From Volucribacter psittacicida (GTDB lineage: Bacteria; Pseudomonadota; Gammaproteobacteria; Enterobacterales; Pasteurellaceae): a stretch of 64,000 bases of DNA. The notes below the pieces were generated by a model. The model did no database searches and was not told where the DNA came from. It saw only the letters and a program-made list of their open reading frames with translations. Below are positions 20,192-30,100 of the stretch, in pieces (position 1 is the stretch's first letter; every line of letters begins with the position of its first letter). The translations under genes were made by a program, and so were the position numbers. The stretch is taken from positions 62,001 through 126,000 of the forward strand of contig NZ_SMFT01000001.1 of the NCBI RefSeq assembly GCF_004339025.1, in the 5' to 3' direction.

Positions 20192-22504
20192 TTACATACT
20201 TTGTGTGAAAGTACGAGTAATCACATCTTGTTGTTGCTCTTTAGTTAAAGAGTTAAAACGCACCGCATAACCAGAAACACGAATGGTTAATTGTGGATAT
20301 TTTTCTGGATTTTCCATTGCGTCTAACAACATTTCGCGGTTCATAACGTTTACATTAAGATGTTGACCGCCTTCCACTTCAGCCTCGTGGTGGAAATAAC
20401 CGTCCATTAAGCCAGCAAGATTACGTTTTTGTGCTTCATAATCTTTACCTAACGCATTTGGTACGATAGAGAAAGTATAAGAAATACCGTCTTTTGCATA
20501 AGCAAATGGTAATTTAGCCACAGAAGTCAGAGAGGCTACCGCACCTTTTTGATCACGTCCGTGCATTGGGTTCGCACCTGGACCAAATGGCGCACCAGCA
20601 CGGCGACCGTCAGGGGTATTACCTGTTTTCTTACCATAAACTACGTTAGATGTAATGGTTAATACTGATTGTGTTGGAACGGCGTTACGATAAGTTTTGT
20701 GAGTTTTGATTTTCTTCATAAAGCGTTCAACTAAATCGCAAGCAATTTCATCAACACGACTATCGTTGTTACCAAATTGTGGATATTCGCCCTCAATTTC
20801 AAAGTCAATCGCAATATTACTTGCCACTACATTGCCGTCTTTATCTTTAATATCGCCACGAATTGGTTTCACTTTGGCATATTTGATAGCTGAAAGTGAG
20901 TCCGCAGCCACAGAGAGCCCAGCGATACCACAAGCCATAGTACGATAAACATCACGATCGTGGAATGCCATTAATGCTGCTTCATAAGCGTATTTATCGT
21001 GCATAAAGTGAATGATGTTTAATGCGGTAACATATTGGGTCGCTAACCAATCCATAAAGCTATCCATACGTGCCATTACATCATCAAAATTCAGGTATTC
21101 ATCGGTAATTGGGGCAGTTTTAGGCCCAACTTGCATACCATTTTTCTCATCAACACCGCCGTTTATCGCATAAAGCATGGTTTTGGCTAAGTTAGCTCTT
21201 GCACCGAAGAATTGCATTTGTTTACCCACGATCATTGGGCTGACACAACAAGCGATGGCATAGTCATCGTTGTTGAAATCTGGACGCATAAGATCATCAT
21301 TTTCATATTGTACAGATGAAGTATCAATAGATACTTTGGCACAATAACGTTTGAATGCGTCTGGTAATTGCTCAGACCAAAGAATGGTTAGGTTTGGTTC
21401 TGGCGATGGTCCCATAGTATAAAGGGTGTGTAAGAAACGGAAGCTATTTTTGGTAACTAAAGTACGACCGTCTAATCCCATACCCGCAAGGGTTTCAGTT
21501 GCCCAAATTGGGTCCCCAGAGAATAATTGATCGTATTCAGGGGTACGCAAGAAACGCACCATACGCAATTTCATCACTAAATGGTCAATTAATTCTTGGG
21601 CTTCTTGCTCGGTGATTTTACCTGCTTGTAAATCACGCTCAATATAAATATCCAAGAATGAAGACACACGTCCGAAAGACATTGCCGCACCATTTTGTGA
21701 TTTTACAGCGGCAAGATAAGCAAAATACGTCCATTGTACCGCTTCTTTTGCATTGGTTGCTGGGTGAGATACATCATAGCCGTAGCTCGCTGCCATTTCT
21801 TTGATTTTGCCTAAAGCACGATGTTGCTCGGCAATTTCTTCACGCAGTTGAATGGTGGCTTGAATATCTTCGCCAGCTTCAAGACGTGCTTGTAATGAAT
21901 TGAACTGATTAACTTTATCTTTCATCAAGAAATCAGCACCATAAACCGCTAAACGACGGTAATCTCCGATAATACGTCCACGTCCATAAGCGTCAGGTAA
22001 GCCCGTTAATACGCCAGATTTACGGCAACGTAAAATATCTGGGGTATAAACATCAAATACTCCTTGGTTATGGGTTTTACGGTATTCAGTAAAGATTTTT
22101 TTCACTTCAGGATCAAGCTCACGTCCATAAACTTTACAAGATCCTTCTACCATTTTAATCCCACCAAATGGCATAATGGCACGTTTTAATGGGGCGTCAG
22201 TTTGTAAACCGACAATTTGCTCAAGCTCTTGTTTAATATAGCCTGGGGCGTGAGAAGTAATGGTTGATGGATTAGAAGTATCAAAGTCATAAGGCTCGTG
22301 GGTTTTATTTTCCACTTTAATGCCTTCCATTACTGCGTTCCATAATTCGGTTGTGGCAGGGGTAACTTCCGCTAAGAAAGATTCATCGCCCTCATAAGGG
22401 GTATAGTTTTTTTGAATAAAATCACGAACATTGACTTCCTTTTGCCAATCTCCGCCAGTAAAACCAGCCCATGCTTTTTGTTGTTGTTCAGTTAATTGAG
22501 TCAT
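20192..22504 (-). CDS. pflB: Formate C-acetyltransferase (pyruvate formate-lyase)
   Basis: A glycyl-radical enzyme that splits pyruvate plus CoA into acetyl-CoA and formate in anaerobic fermentation. It has 770 residues (E. coli 760). The catalytic cysteine pair is in IACCVSPM (near residue 425), and the radical glycine is G745 in RVSGYAVRF, 26 residues from the end as expected. It is 99 bases downstream of focA on the same strand, the conserved focA-pflB order. An RBS (AGAAGGAATG) precedes the ATG. Confidence 0.99.
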   Translation of the reverse strand: MTQLTEQQQKAWAGFTGGDWQKEVNVRDFIQKNYTPYEGDESFLAEVTPATTELWNAVMEGIKVENKTHEPYDFDTSNPSTITSHAPGYIKQELEQIVGLQTDAPLKRAIMPFGGIKMVEGSCKVYGRELDPEVKKIFTEYRKTHNQGVFDVYTPDILRCRKSGVLTGLPDAYGRGRIIGDYRRLAVYGADFLMKDKVNQFNSLQARLEAGEDIQATIQLREEIAEQHRALGKIKEMAASYGYDVSHPATNAKEAVQWTYFAYLAAVKSQNGAAMSFGRVSSFLDIYIERDLQAGKITEQEAQELIDHLVMKLRMVRFLRTPEYDQLFSGDPIWATETLAGMGLDGRTLVTKNSFRFLHTLYTMGPSPEPNLTILWSEQLPDAFKRYCAKVSIDTSSVQYENDDLMRPDFNNDDYAIACCVSPMIVGKQMQFFGARANLAKTMLYAINGGVDEKNGMQVGPKTAPITDEYLNFDDVMARMDSFMDWLATQYVTALNIIHFMHDKYAYEAALMAFHDRDVYRTMACGIAGLSVAADSLSAIKYAKVKPIRGDIKDKDGNVVASNIAIDFEIEGEYPQFGNNDSRVDEIACDLVERFMKKIKTHKTYRNAVPTQSVLTITSNVVYGKKTGNTPDGRRAGAPFGPGANPMHGRDQKGAVASLTSVAKLPFAYAKDGISYTFSIVPNALGKDYEAQKRNLAGLMDGYFHHEAEVEGGQHLNVNVMNREMLLDAMENPEKYPQLTIRVSGYAVRFNSLTKEQQQDVITRTFTQSM

Positions 22505-22603
22505 GTGTGTACATTCCTTCTATTGATTAAATGAAAAAGTAAAACTATGTTAAAAATTTTGCTAAAACCGACAGCACTTCTTGCCGATTTTCGCTTAATC
22601 AGA

Positions 22604-23455
22604 TTAATGGGGTCTGTTGATATACCATTGCGCTAACGCAACACAACAACCACCGCCGATAATATTGCCCAAGGTAACAGGAATAAGATTTTTCACCACA
22701 AAATGATAAAAATCTAAATCTGCAAATTGTTCGGGGGCAAAACCAATGGCTTGCCAAAATTCCGCCCCACTAAAATGGGCAGTAACCATTCCCATAGGGA
22801 TCATAAACATATTGGCAACGCTATGTTCAAAGCCAGAAGCCACAAACATCGCTATGGGTAAAATCATAATTAATGCTTTATCTAACAAAGTCTTGCCCGC
22901 ATAACTCATCCAAATGGCAATACATACCATAATGTTACATAAAATCCCTAAACAAAAAGCCTCGAGCCAAGTATGATGGATCTTATGTTGAGCGGTTTTT
23001 AGAATGGTAAGTCCCCATTGCCCATTCGCTGCGAGTGTTTGCCCAGCAAACCAAATAAGTAGGACAATAAATAATGCACCAAGAAAATTGCCAAAATAAA
23101 CCACAATCCAATTACGCACCATTTGTTGCCAAGAGATTCGTCCACTGGCTTTAGCCACTAAGGTCATTGTTGAGGAGGTAAAAAGTTCTGAACCACAAAC
23201 CACAACCATAATTACCCCTAAGGAGAACACGATACCGCCAACGAGTTTGAGTAATCCCCAAGACACATCGGCTCCCCCTGTTTGGGTAGTGGTATAAAAC
23301 ACAAAGGCGAGAGCGATAAACGCACCAGCAGGAATAGCAGAAAAGAAGGAGAAAATTTGTTTTTTACTTGCTTTATAAACCGCCACATCTTCGCCCACTT
23401 GGGACATTTCGGCAGGTTTAAGCATACAAGTTGAAGCTGAATTTTCTGGCTTCAT
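22604..23455 (-). CDS. focA: Formate transporter FocA
   Basis: A pentameric formate/nitrite-transporter (FNT) family inner-membrane channel that exports, and at low pH imports, formate made by PflB. The 283 residues (E. coli 285) contain six hydrophobic segments, with FNT landmarks such as AGAFIALAF, the WIVVYFGNFLGAL region and a C-terminal GNIIGGG. It heads focA-pflB. An FNR-like palindrome lies 151 bases upstream of its start, in the gap shared with divergent hinT. Confidence 0.97.
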   Translation of the reverse strand: MKPENSASTCMLKPAEMSQVGEDVAVYKASKKQIFSFFSAIPAGAFIALAFVFYTTTQTGGADVSWGLLKLVGGIVFSLGVIMVVVCGSELFTSSTMTLVAKASGRISWQQMVRNWIVVYFGNFLGALFIVLLIWFAGQTLAANGQWGLTILKTAQHKIHHTWLEAFCLGILCNIMVCIAIWMSYAGKTLLDKALIMILPIAMFVASGFEHSVANMFMIPMGMVTAHFSGAEFWQAIGFAPEQFADLDFYHFVVKNLIPVTLGNIIGGGCCVALAQWYINRPH

Positions 23456-23605
23456 AGTAAGACTCCGATAGATAAATAATAAAATTAATCCCCAATATCA
23501 GGATTAAAAAATTTTTTATATTTTATAAGATTTGTTCATTATAAGCCCTTTTGTAGGGGAATAATAGGGTTATTTCAAGGCAAAATAGCAGGAAAAAGGG
23601 CTTTT

Positions 23606-23619
23606 TTGATTCAGATCAA
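23606..23619. promoter_or_regulatory. FNR-type operator upstream of focA-pflB
   Basis: TTGATTCAGATCAA is a perfect match to the FNR consensus TTGAT-N4-ATCAA. A minus-strand TATTAT (23561-23566) could be the -10 box of focA, which would put the site near position -60, an activating distance. Known control of focA-pfl by FNR in enteric bacteria makes this the likely target; hinT on the other side is less likely. Confidence 0.7.
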
Positions 23620-23720
23620 ATTTTCAATCAAATTGCTATTTGCTACGTTTTCTGTTACAAAAGAAACCTATTTTTTAGGAGAGAAATTGTTTAAATAAAC
23701 AGCTATTTGAGGAGGCTATA

Positions 23721-24071
23721 ATGGCAGAGGAAACCATTTTTAGTAAAATTATTCGCCAAGAAATTCCTGCGGATATTGTGTATCAAGATGATCTTGTTAC
23801 CGCCTTTCGTGATATTGCTCCGCAGGCAAAAACCCATATTTTAATTATTCCTAATCATCTTATTCCAACAGTTAATGATGTGAGTGAACAAGATGAACGT
23901 GCTTTAGGGCGATTATTTACTGTAGCGGCGAAAATTGCACAGCAAGAGGGAATTGCCGAAGATGGCTACCGTTTAATTGTGAATTGCAACCGCCATGCTG
24001 GGCAAGAGGTGTTTCATTTGCATATGCATTTGGTTGGTGGCGAACCGCTAGGCAAAATGTTAGGAAAATAA
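23721..24071 (+). CDS. hinT: HIT-family purine nucleoside phosphoramidase HinT
   Basis: A small dimeric nucleotide hydrolase of the histidine-triad family. The 116 residues (E. coli 119) begin with the typical [20 protein letters not shown] and end near the catalytic triad [10 protein letters not shown] strong RBS (GAGGAGG) lies seven bases before the ATG. It starts the hinT-ycfL-nagZ cluster, whose order matches E. coli ycfF-ycfL-...-nagZ with lpoB and thiK missing. Confidence 0.97.
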   Translation: MAEETIFSKIIRQEIPADIVYQDDLVTAFRDIAPQAKTHILIIPNHLIPTVNDVSEQDERALGRLFTVAAKIAQQEGIAEDGYRLIVNCNRHAGQEVFHLHMHLVGGEPLGKMLGK

Positions 24072-24072
24072 G

Positions 24073-24444
24073 ATGAAAAAAACTGGTTTGTATTGGTTTG
24101 GCTTGTCATTAATGCTGTTATTAACCGCTTGTGGCAGTCATCAACCTAATTTGGTGCATACACATAAGCCGATTTTAAATGTGGTAGCCGCTCTTGATCC
24201 TGTGCTGGCTATTCAATTAGATCACAACAGTTTTCGTATCAAAAACAAAACAGATCATCCTCTGAGCTTGCGTTATGCGGTAACTTGGTATGATAAGCAA
24301 GGGGTTACCCAATTATTTGCTCAACAACAAACTGAGCAACAAGCTATTATTCAGCTTGACGGTAAGCAACATTTACGTTTGCCCTTAACTAAGCCAACGG
24401 TACAAAGTGTTAATTATCGCTTATTTATTGATACGCCTCAGTAG
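24073..24444 (+). CDS. ycfL: YcfL-family (DUF1425) lipoprotein
   Basis: A 123-residue protein with a signal peptide ending at the lipobox LLTAC (Cys about residue 20), so a predicted lipoprotein. The rest is a beta-rich domain like E. coli YcfL (DUF1425), including LSLRYAVTWYDKQG. Function is not established for the family. It starts one base after the hinT stop, so it is cotranscribed. The paired-USS hairpin that follows would end this two-gene unit. Confidence 0.85.
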   Translation: MKKTGLYWFGLSLMLLLTACGSHQPNLVHTHKPILNVVAALDPVLAIQLDHNSFRIKNKTDHPLSLRYAVTWYDKQGVTQLFAQQQTEQQAIIQLDGKQHLRLPLTKPTVQSVNYRLFIDTPQ

Positions 24445-24446
24445 TG

Positions 24447-24507
24447 AAAAAGTGCGGTCTGATTTTTAATTTTTTTGTAAAAAATATAAAATTTTGACCG
24501 CACTTTT
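24447..24507 (+). terminator. Inverted pair of uptake signals after ycfL
   Basis: AAAAGTGCGGTC (24448-24459) and GACCGCACTTTT (24496-24507) face each other across a 36-base A/T-rich spacer, starting right after the ycfL stop. The long loop makes it a weaker terminator than the 20031 pair, but the stem is 12 bp and ends in T's. Confidence 0.65.
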
Positions 24508-24525
24508 AAATTGGGAGCGACTATA
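24504..24525. repeat. Single end of the palindromic MITE-like repeat
   Basis: TTTTAAATTGGGAGCGACTA then TA resembles the right end of the full element (TTTTAAATTGAAACGACTA). No left end is seen, apart from the USS pair. It lies 30 bases upstream of nagZ. Confidence 0.5.
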
Positions 24526-24555
24526 TTAGCCCAAAAACGAGTTTATTTATTTTTT

Positions 24556-25605
24556 ATGTCAACCCTATTAATTGATCTGGCAGGAAAAGAACTTAGCCAA
24601 GAAGAAGTAGAAATTTTACATCATCCACTGGTTGCAGGGGTGATTTTATTTAGCCGTAATTTTTATGATCTTGACCAAATTCAGGCCTTAGTAAAATCCT
24701 TACGTCAACGAGTTAATAAGCCATTATTGATTACCGTTGATCAAGAAGGGGGGCGAGTACAGCGTTTTCGCCAAGGCTTTACCCAATTACCCGCTATGCA
24801 AGCCTTTGCCCAACAGCTTGATGATCCCCAAGCTCAACAGGCAATGGCATTAGAGGCTGGTTGGACAATGGCGAGCGAAATGCGAGCCTTAGATATTGAT
24901 TTGAGTTTTGCTCCCGTATTGGATTTAGGTCATCAATGCCAAGCCATTGGCGATCGCAGTTTTGGCGAAGATTGGCAACAGGTAGTGAATTTAGCGCGTG
25001 CTTTTATTCTTGGTATGCAACAAGCCAAAATGCCCGCCACAGGCAAACATTTTCCGGGGCATGGGCAGGTCATTGCCGACTCTCATTTAGAAACGCCTAT
25101 TGATGATCGCCCTCCACAAGCAATTTGGCAACAAGATATTAAACCTTTTCAAACCTTGATTGAGCAAAATTTATTAGGAGCAATTATGCCAGCTCATGTG
25201 GTTTATTCACAATGTGATAGCCAACCGGCTAGTGGATCTTCCTATTGGCTACAACAGGTGCTACGTCAGCAACTTGACTTTAAGGGCGTGATATTTTCCG
25301 ATGATCTGGGTATGGAGGGAGCGAGCTTTATGGGGGATTTTGTACAACGTTCCCATTGTGCTTTAAAGGCGGGGTGTGATTTATTATTGCTTTGTAATAA
25401 TCCTCAAGCGGTTATTCAACTCTTAGATCATTTCAAATATCAAGAAACAACGGCACAAGCCAGTTTACGTCAACAACGTATCCAAACCTTATTCCGTCCT
25501 CAACCCTTTAATTGGCGTGAATTGACTCGCTCGCCACGTTGGATAGCCAATCATAATGCCTTAACCCAATTACAACAAAATTGGTTAGCGATAAAACAAG
25601 GATAA
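24556..25605 (+). CDS. nagZ: Beta-N-acetylhexosaminidase NagZ
   Basis: A cytoplasmic glycoside hydrolase family 3 enzyme that removes GlcNAc from anhydro-muropeptides in cell-wall recycling. It has 349 residues from the ATG at 24556 ([10 protein letters not shown]), which fits the family N-terminus (E. coli 341). The open frame extends 15 codons further upstream, but those are repeat DNA. Signatures are present: [28 protein letters not shown] (catalytic loop His) and [10 protein letters not shown] (nucleophile Asp). The ribosome site is weak. Confidence 0.96.
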   Translation: MSTLLIDLAGKELSQEEVEILHHPLVAGVILFSRNFYDLDQIQALVKSLRQRVNKPLLITVDQEGGRVQRFRQGFTQLPAMQAFAQQLDDPQAQQAMALEAGWTMASEMRALDIDLSFAPVLDLGHQCQAIGDRSFGEDWQQVVNLARAFILGMQQAKMPATGKHFPGHGQVIADSHLETPIDDRPPQAIWQQDIKPFQTLIEQNLLGAIMPAHVVYSQCDSQPASGSSYWLQQVLRQQLDFKGVIFSDDLGMEGASFMGDFVQRSHCALKAGCDLLLLCNNPQAVIQLLDHFKYQETTAQASLRQQRIQTLFRPQPFNWRELTRSPRWIANHNALTQLQQNWLAIKQG

Positions 25606-25610
25606 CATTC

Positions 25611-26804
25611 ATGCAGTTAGCGATCCCTTGTCAACATTATCAACAGCTTGAATGTCAATCTTGCCAGTGGTTGACCTTGCCTTATGCGCAGCAAGTACAA
25701 CGCAAGCAAAACCATCTCGCTCAACAGCTGACAGGGCTTATTCAAGCGACAACCCAATGTTTACCTGCGGTAACCTCGCCACAACAGGGGTTTCGTAATA
25801 AAGCCAAAATGGTGGTGAGTGGTGTGGTTGAACGCCCGAAATTGGGCATACTAAAAGCCATTGATGATCCACAAAGTGCGGTGGATTTAACGGATTGTTT
25901 ATTGTATCCGCCACATTTTCAAGCTATTTTTTTACAGTTAAAAGATTTTATCGCTCGAGCAGGGCTAGTGCCTTATAACGTAAAAAAACAGAAAGGGGAG
26001 CTTAAATATATTTTGCTCACAGAAAGCCGTTATAATGGCGAATTAATGCTACGTTTTGTGGTGCGTTCGTCTCGTCGCTTAAGTTTGGTACAGCGAGAAT
26101 TAGCGGGCTTAATGGCAAAATTGCCTAAGCTCAAAGTGGTAAGTTTAAATATTCAACCGCAACATTCTGCGGTATTAGAGGGCGAACAAGAGATTTTTTT
26201 GACGGAACAACAAAGCCTATTAGAGCAGTTTAACCAAATTCCGCTTTTTATTCGTCCACAAGGCTTTTTCCAAACTAATCCCATTGTGGCTGAACAGCTT
26301 TATGCTACAGCGGCAGAATGGATAAAAACCTTACCTATTCAGCATTTATGGGATTTATTTTGTGGGGTTGGTGGCTTTGGCTTGCATTGTGCTAAGGCTT
26401 TAAAACAAGCTCAATCCGAAGTGAGTTTAACCGGCATTGAAATTTCTGCATCCGCCATTGCTTGTGCCAAAAAATCCGCTCAATTATTGGGATTAACGCA
26501 AGTGAATTTTCAGTCATTGGACAGTGCAGAATTTGCACTTAAGCAACGTGAACAACATTTGCCTGATTTAATTATTGTTAATCCGCCAAGACGTGGTATA
26601 GGGCAATCGCTCATTCAATTTCTTAACCAAATCAGACCGCACTTTTTGCTTTATTCAAGCTGTAATGCCATAACGATGACACAAGATTTAAAGCAATTAA
26701 CCGATTATCATCTCAGCAAAGTTCAACTCTTTGATATGTTCCCTCATTCTTTCCATTATGAAGTGCTAGTGTTGTTGGAAAGAAAAAATAATCCTTTAGT
26801 TTGA
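25611..26804 (+). CDS. rlmC: 23S rRNA (uracil(747)-C(5))-methyltransferase RlmC
   Basis: A SAM-dependent RNA methyltransferase with an iron-sulfur cluster. The 397 residues start at the ATG at 25611, five bases after nagZ; the frame is open upstream but overlaps nagZ. An N-terminal cysteine set ([12 protein letters not shown]), the SAM loop [24 protein letters not shown] and the catalytic-cysteine motif SSCNAITM are all present. The N-terminal cysteine cluster without a TRAM domain points to RlmC rather than RlmD. Two uptake signals lie in the gene (25874-25882 and 26636-26644). Confidence 0.92.
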   Translation: MQLAIPCQHYQQLECQSCQWLTLPYAQQVQRKQNHLAQQLTGLIQATTQCLPAVTSPQQGFRNKAKMVVSGVVERPKLGILKAIDDPQSAVDLTDCLLYPPHFQAIFLQLKDFIARAGLVPYNVKKQKGELKYILLTESRYNGELMLRFVVRSSRRLSLVQRELAGLMAKLPKLKVVSLNIQPQHSAVLEGEQEIFLTEQQSLLEQFNQIPLFIRPQGFFQTNPIVAEQLYATAAEWIKTLPIQHLWDLFCGVGGFGLHCAKALKQAQSEVSLTGIEISASAIACAKKSAQLLGLTQVNFQSLDSAEFALKQREQHLPDLIIVNPPRRGIGQSLIQFLNQIRPHFLLYSSCNAITMTQDLKQLTDYHLSKVQLFDMFPHSFHYEVLVLLERKNNPLV

Positions 26805-26903
26805 AATAGTCGTCCCACTTTAAACTCATACAATATTGGTACGCCTTGCTGTACTTTTAGTATTGTCTCAGCGTACCCTCTTATTTTAAATTGAAAGGAC
26901 TAT
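26805..26903. repeat. Palindromic MITE-like repeat (~98 bp)
   Basis: Begins AATAGTCGTCCCACTTTAAA directly at the rlmC stop and ends TTTTAAATTGAAAGGACTAT. The central part is partly diverged (TACGCCTTGCTGTACTTTTA). It lies between convergent rlmC and the deacetylase gene, where no other terminator is visible. Confidence 0.8.
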
Positions 26904-26927
26904 CGTTTTTTAAACAATTTGCCCCTA

Positions 26928-27998
26928 TCATTTTCTCATAAAAAGTTTTTTCACTTTATAATGCCAATAGCCATAATCGCATTGAATGTTACGAGAAAAA
27001 TCTTCAATGTTTTTAAAGGTTTCACAATCTAAGCGATAAATGCAATTAGGGTTTAGAGGGGAGGAATTTGCGCCTTTTTTCGTGGTAATAAAGGTATTTA
27101 CCCCTAATTGTTTTAGATATTTTTGGCTTATATGAGAACGTTGTCCCCAAGGATAAGCCAGTGCGGTAGCATTGTAACCTAGATGCTGTTTTATAAGTTG
27201 TTGATTTTGTTTGATTTCATCATACATATAAGCAAAAAACTGTTTTTTGTTTATCGGCTGGAAGTAATGGCTTTGCTGTTGTTTAAAATGTTGGCTAAGC
27301 CATATTTGTCGTTGTTTTAGGTTTTTTTGTTGAAAAGCCTTTTGTTGCACAATCTGTTGGTATTTGCTGATAAAATCCTTATGTGGCAAATAGCCTTTGA
27401 CCGCAAGGCGACTTCTGAATTTAAACAGCGGTAAACCATTAAACAGGTTAGAATGTTGTTGTTGCCGGTATAGCCCCTTAAAAAATAAGCTAAAACTTTC
27501 GCGTTTTAGGTATTCTGAGGTGCTGTGATCGTAAAAGCCTGTGACTTCAGTACTTTTTGGGATCAAGCTGTGGGAATGGGTATGTAGCTGAAAATCAATA
27601 AGCCCACTTTGATACATTTCTTGAATTTGTTGCCAAGTTAAGTAGTTTTCATCAATATCAATGTATTTTGTATTAAGAAATATGGTTGCTTTGAGGTTAA
27701 ATTGTTTAAGAATAGGGTAAGCCAACTCATAGTTACTGCGATAACCATCATCAAAGGTAATGAGTATGCTGTTAGCGGGTAATTGATAATTTTTTGCGAT
27801 AACTTGTTGAAAAGTAAAGGTCTGGTAGCCTTTGATCTTTTCCATTTGTTGTTGGAAATCTTGGATAAACACGCCGTGCAGGTTATTTTCTGGGTTAATA
27901 TGATGATACATTAAGCAATGTATTTTTGGCTTTTTACGATGAAATAAGTATAAATATCCGCCTAATAGCATTAGGCTAATAATTAAAATCCACAACAT
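26928..27998 (-). CDS. Membrane-anchored polysaccharide deacetylase (NodB fold)
   Basis: 356 residues with an N-terminal membrane anchor (LWILIISLMLLGGYLYLF) and a carbohydrate-esterase family 4 / NodB-type domain facing the periplasm. Motif 1 is ITFDDGY (Asp pair), motif 2 is the metal-binding HTHSH, and a later AYPWGQR fits motif 3. Between motifs 2 and 3 sits a long basic, Q-rich insertion of about 110 residues. The substrate is unknown; an amino-sugar in surface polysaccharide or LOS is possible. It begins five bases after the yejM stop, its ribosome site lying at the end of yejM, so it is cotranscribed with the lipid A regulator yejM. Confidence 0.8.
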   Translation of the reverse strand: MLWILIISLMLLGGYLYLFHRKKPKIHCLMYHHINPENNLHGVFIQDFQQQMEKIKGYQTFTFQQVIAKNYQLPANSILITFDDGYRSNYELAYPILKQFNLKATIFLNTKYIDIDENYLTWQQIQEMYQSGLIDFQLHTHSHSLIPKSTEVTGFYDHSTSEYLKRESFSLFFKGLYRQQQHSNLFNGLPLFKFRSRLAVKGYLPHKDFISKYQQIVQQKAFQQKNLKQRQIWLSQHFKQQQSHYFQPINKKQFFAYMYDEIKQNQQLIKQHLGYNATALAYPWGQRSHISQKYLKQLGVNTFITTKKGANSSPLNPNCIYRLDCETFKNIEDFSRNIQCDYGYWHYKVKKLFMRK

Positions 27999-28003
27999 AT
28001 TGG

Positions 28004-29740
28004 TTAATCCGCAAAAAATTGATGGTTTTGACGAAAGACTTCTAAAAATAATCCTAATGGTGGGCTTGCGGAGTTTTCCGCTTGATAGTCTGCATTATAT
28101 TTTTGATAATTTCCTTTATCATCAATATGATATTGAGTGCCATTAGGCGTGATAATCACCTTCCAGCGATAATTACCTGCTATTACCCAATTAAATTGCC
28201 GTTCAGGGGCAAAAAGATTTTCCCCTTGGCTATATGTATAAGATGGATTTTTTACGCCGTAAAAAGGGAGTAATGTGGCAAATAAATCCACATGGCTCGT
28301 AAGTTTATTGATCTTGCCCACAGGTAAATCTTTGCCATAGATAATCAATGGCACTTGAATTTGTTGGCGTGAGAAATTGTCTTGTAGTTGTAGTTGATGA
28401 TCGTCCGTAAATTGATAGCCATATTCTGCAGTAATGATCACTAATGTATTTGATTGAATTTGGTTTAAGAGTGGTGCTAATGCTTGATCTAGTTTATGCA
28501 ATGCCTGTTGATAGGCTTCTTGATCGAGATTATTGGCAATATTGAGATCTAAATAAGCCAATAAAGGTTGTTGCTGGGTTAGGGCGTTTTGATACCAATG
28601 TTGTAACGCCTGTATGCTTTGTTGTTGTGTTTGATTGGCTTGATTTTTTGGTGTTATTTTGCCCAAAATGGATTGGCGAAATAAAAATTGGTTGAAATTG
28701 TTATCGGAAAATAAGCCAATTTGATAATGTTGCTGTTGAGCTAATTGGAGCAATAATGAGCTGAGGTGAGCATTTAATAAACTATCCACATAATTGGCAT
28801 TAAGCCCATAAAATAGCCCTGCTAAGCCTGTATTGGCATTATTCCCTGTGCTGTAATGGTTGGTGAACTCGCTTGCTTTATCGGCAAATTGGCGAAGTGC
28901 TGGCATTGTTGTCGGCGTAATCGCATCATAACGCAAACCTGCGATAGTAATAAATAATATATTTTGGGCTTGATGATGAGGATCAATCTCTAAAGGCTGT
29001 TTCGGATAATCTAATTTCGCTGCCTCTGGCCGTCCCTGCTGTTGAATGGTTTGGCGATATTCTTGTTTATCTAAAAAACCATGTTTTTGTAAAAATGAGC
29101 GGGCGGTCATTGGGTAAGACAATGGGAAATTAGATTTTTGCATAGTAATAGGGCGATAAAGTACAGCATCAGCCCAAGTATAGATTAAGTGGGTAGCGAT
29201 AAAACAACTAAAAAAGAGCGGAGCGATCCAAGTTCGCCATTTTTGCCGATTTAAACTGCGTAATTTATACCAAGACCAGCGAGAAAATACCATTTCAGTC
29301 AGTAAAATTAACGGCATAAAGGCAAAAAAGATTTGCCAACTACGGGCTAACTCGCCATTTTCAGGATTGACTAATAAATTCCAGACAACGGAAGATAAAT
29401 GGAAATTAAATTCAGCAAAAACTTGGGTATCAATCAATAAAAGGCTAATACATAATGTGGCGATAATCACACTTAAGCCACGAAAAGTGCGGTGGTTTTT
29501 GACGATAAAACTGAGTGGAAAAATAATCAGTAAATAGAAAGCAAAGACCACAAAACTGAAATGCCCTAATATGCTGATGAAAAAATAAACTCGTGCAAAT
29601 AGGGTGTCAGGCCAATCGATTAAAAAGGCATAGCGTGCCCCAATAATGATTGCCCAAATAATATTGAAAAAAGCAAACCAATGCCCCCACGAGATTTTTT
29701 GTGAGGTATCTTCTTTGTATTGTCTGCTTACTTTAATCAT
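28004..29740 (-). CDS. yejM: Inner-membrane sulfatase-like protein YejM (PbgA/LapC)
   Basis: A five-helix inner-membrane protein with a periplasmic sulfatase-fold domain. In E. coli it senses periplasmic LPS and controls LpxC stability through LapB. Start chosen at 29740 (578 residues, MIKVSRQYKED; E. coli 586). An ATG at 29788 would lie inside yejL. Five hydrophobic segments fill about residues 18-215; the globular domain begins near NILFITIAGLRYDAITPTTM, where the usual sulfatase nucleophile position is not a Cys/Ser in context, as in YejM. An uptake signal (29485-29493) falls in the membrane part. It follows yejL by seven bases. Confidence 0.93.
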   Translation of the reverse strand: MIKVSRQYKEDTSQKISWGHWFAFFNIIWAIIIGARYAFLIDWPDTLFARVYFFISILGHFSFVVFAFYLLIIFPLSFIVKNHRTFRGLSVIIATLCISLLLIDTQVFAEFNFHLSSVVWNLLVNPENGELARSWQIFFAFMPLILLTEMVFSRWSWYKLRSLNRQKWRTWIAPLFFSCFIATHLIYTWADAVLYRPITMQKSNFPLSYPMTARSFLQKHGFLDKQEYRQTIQQQGRPEAAKLDYPKQPLEIDPHHQAQNILFITIAGLRYDAITPTTMPALRQFADKASEFTNHYSTGNNANTGLAGLFYGLNANYVDSLLNAHLSSLLLQLAQQQHYQIGLFSDNNFNQFLFRQSILGKITPKNQANQTQQQSIQALQHWYQNALTQQQPLLAYLDLNIANNLDQEAYQQALHKLDQALAPLLNQIQSNTLVIITAEYGYQFTDDHQLQLQDNFSRQQIQVPLIIYGKDLPVGKINKLTSHVDLFATLLPFYGVKNPSYTYSQGENLFAPERQFNWVIAGNYRWKVIITPNGTQYHIDDKGNYQKYNADYQAENSASPPLGLFLEVFRQNHQFFAD

Positions 29741-29747
29741 TGATGCG

Positions 29748-29969
29748 TTATTTTTTTGGTTGTACGGAATCAAGTAATGCTTTCGCAAAGGCTTGGGCTA
29801 AGGCTACACGTTGTTTTTCGCCCATATTATTTATGAGTAAATTTGAAGTCATATTGCCTAATAAGACAAGGGATAAATCTACGGAGGCTTGATGTTTTTC
29901 TAGTACGGCGATCATTTCCGCTAAAATAGGATTAATCTGTTGATCTGTATATTTTGATGTTTTTGCCAT
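29748..29969 (-). CDS. yejL: UPF0352 protein YejL
   Basis: A 73-residue helical protein (E. coli YejL 75) without assigned function. The sequence MAKTSKYTDQQINPILAEMI and the later HQASVDLSLVLLGNM are characteristic. Its partner on the plus strand is yejK, with a divergent gap of about 130 bases; the yejK / yejL-yejM arrangement is the same as in E. coli except for the divergence there being yejK upstream of yejL. Confidence 0.93.
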   Translation of the reverse strand: MAKTSKYTDQQINPILAEMIAVLEKHQASVDLSLVLLGNMTSNLLINNMGEKQRVALAQAFAKALLDSVQPKK

Positions 29970-30100
29970 AGTCTTTTTATCATTTTATTGAATGAATAAC
30001 TCAATAATATTAGCATATTTTATTCCTGTTTTAGTTAAAAAAGTAGAGAGAATTGCATTATAATGCTAAAAATTTTCCCTTATGTGAGTACATAAAGATT

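Noticed and set aside
30053-30100. Upstream in-frame ATG of yejK
   Set aside because: It adds 16 residues unlike the family; [13 protein letters not shown] is the conserved start.
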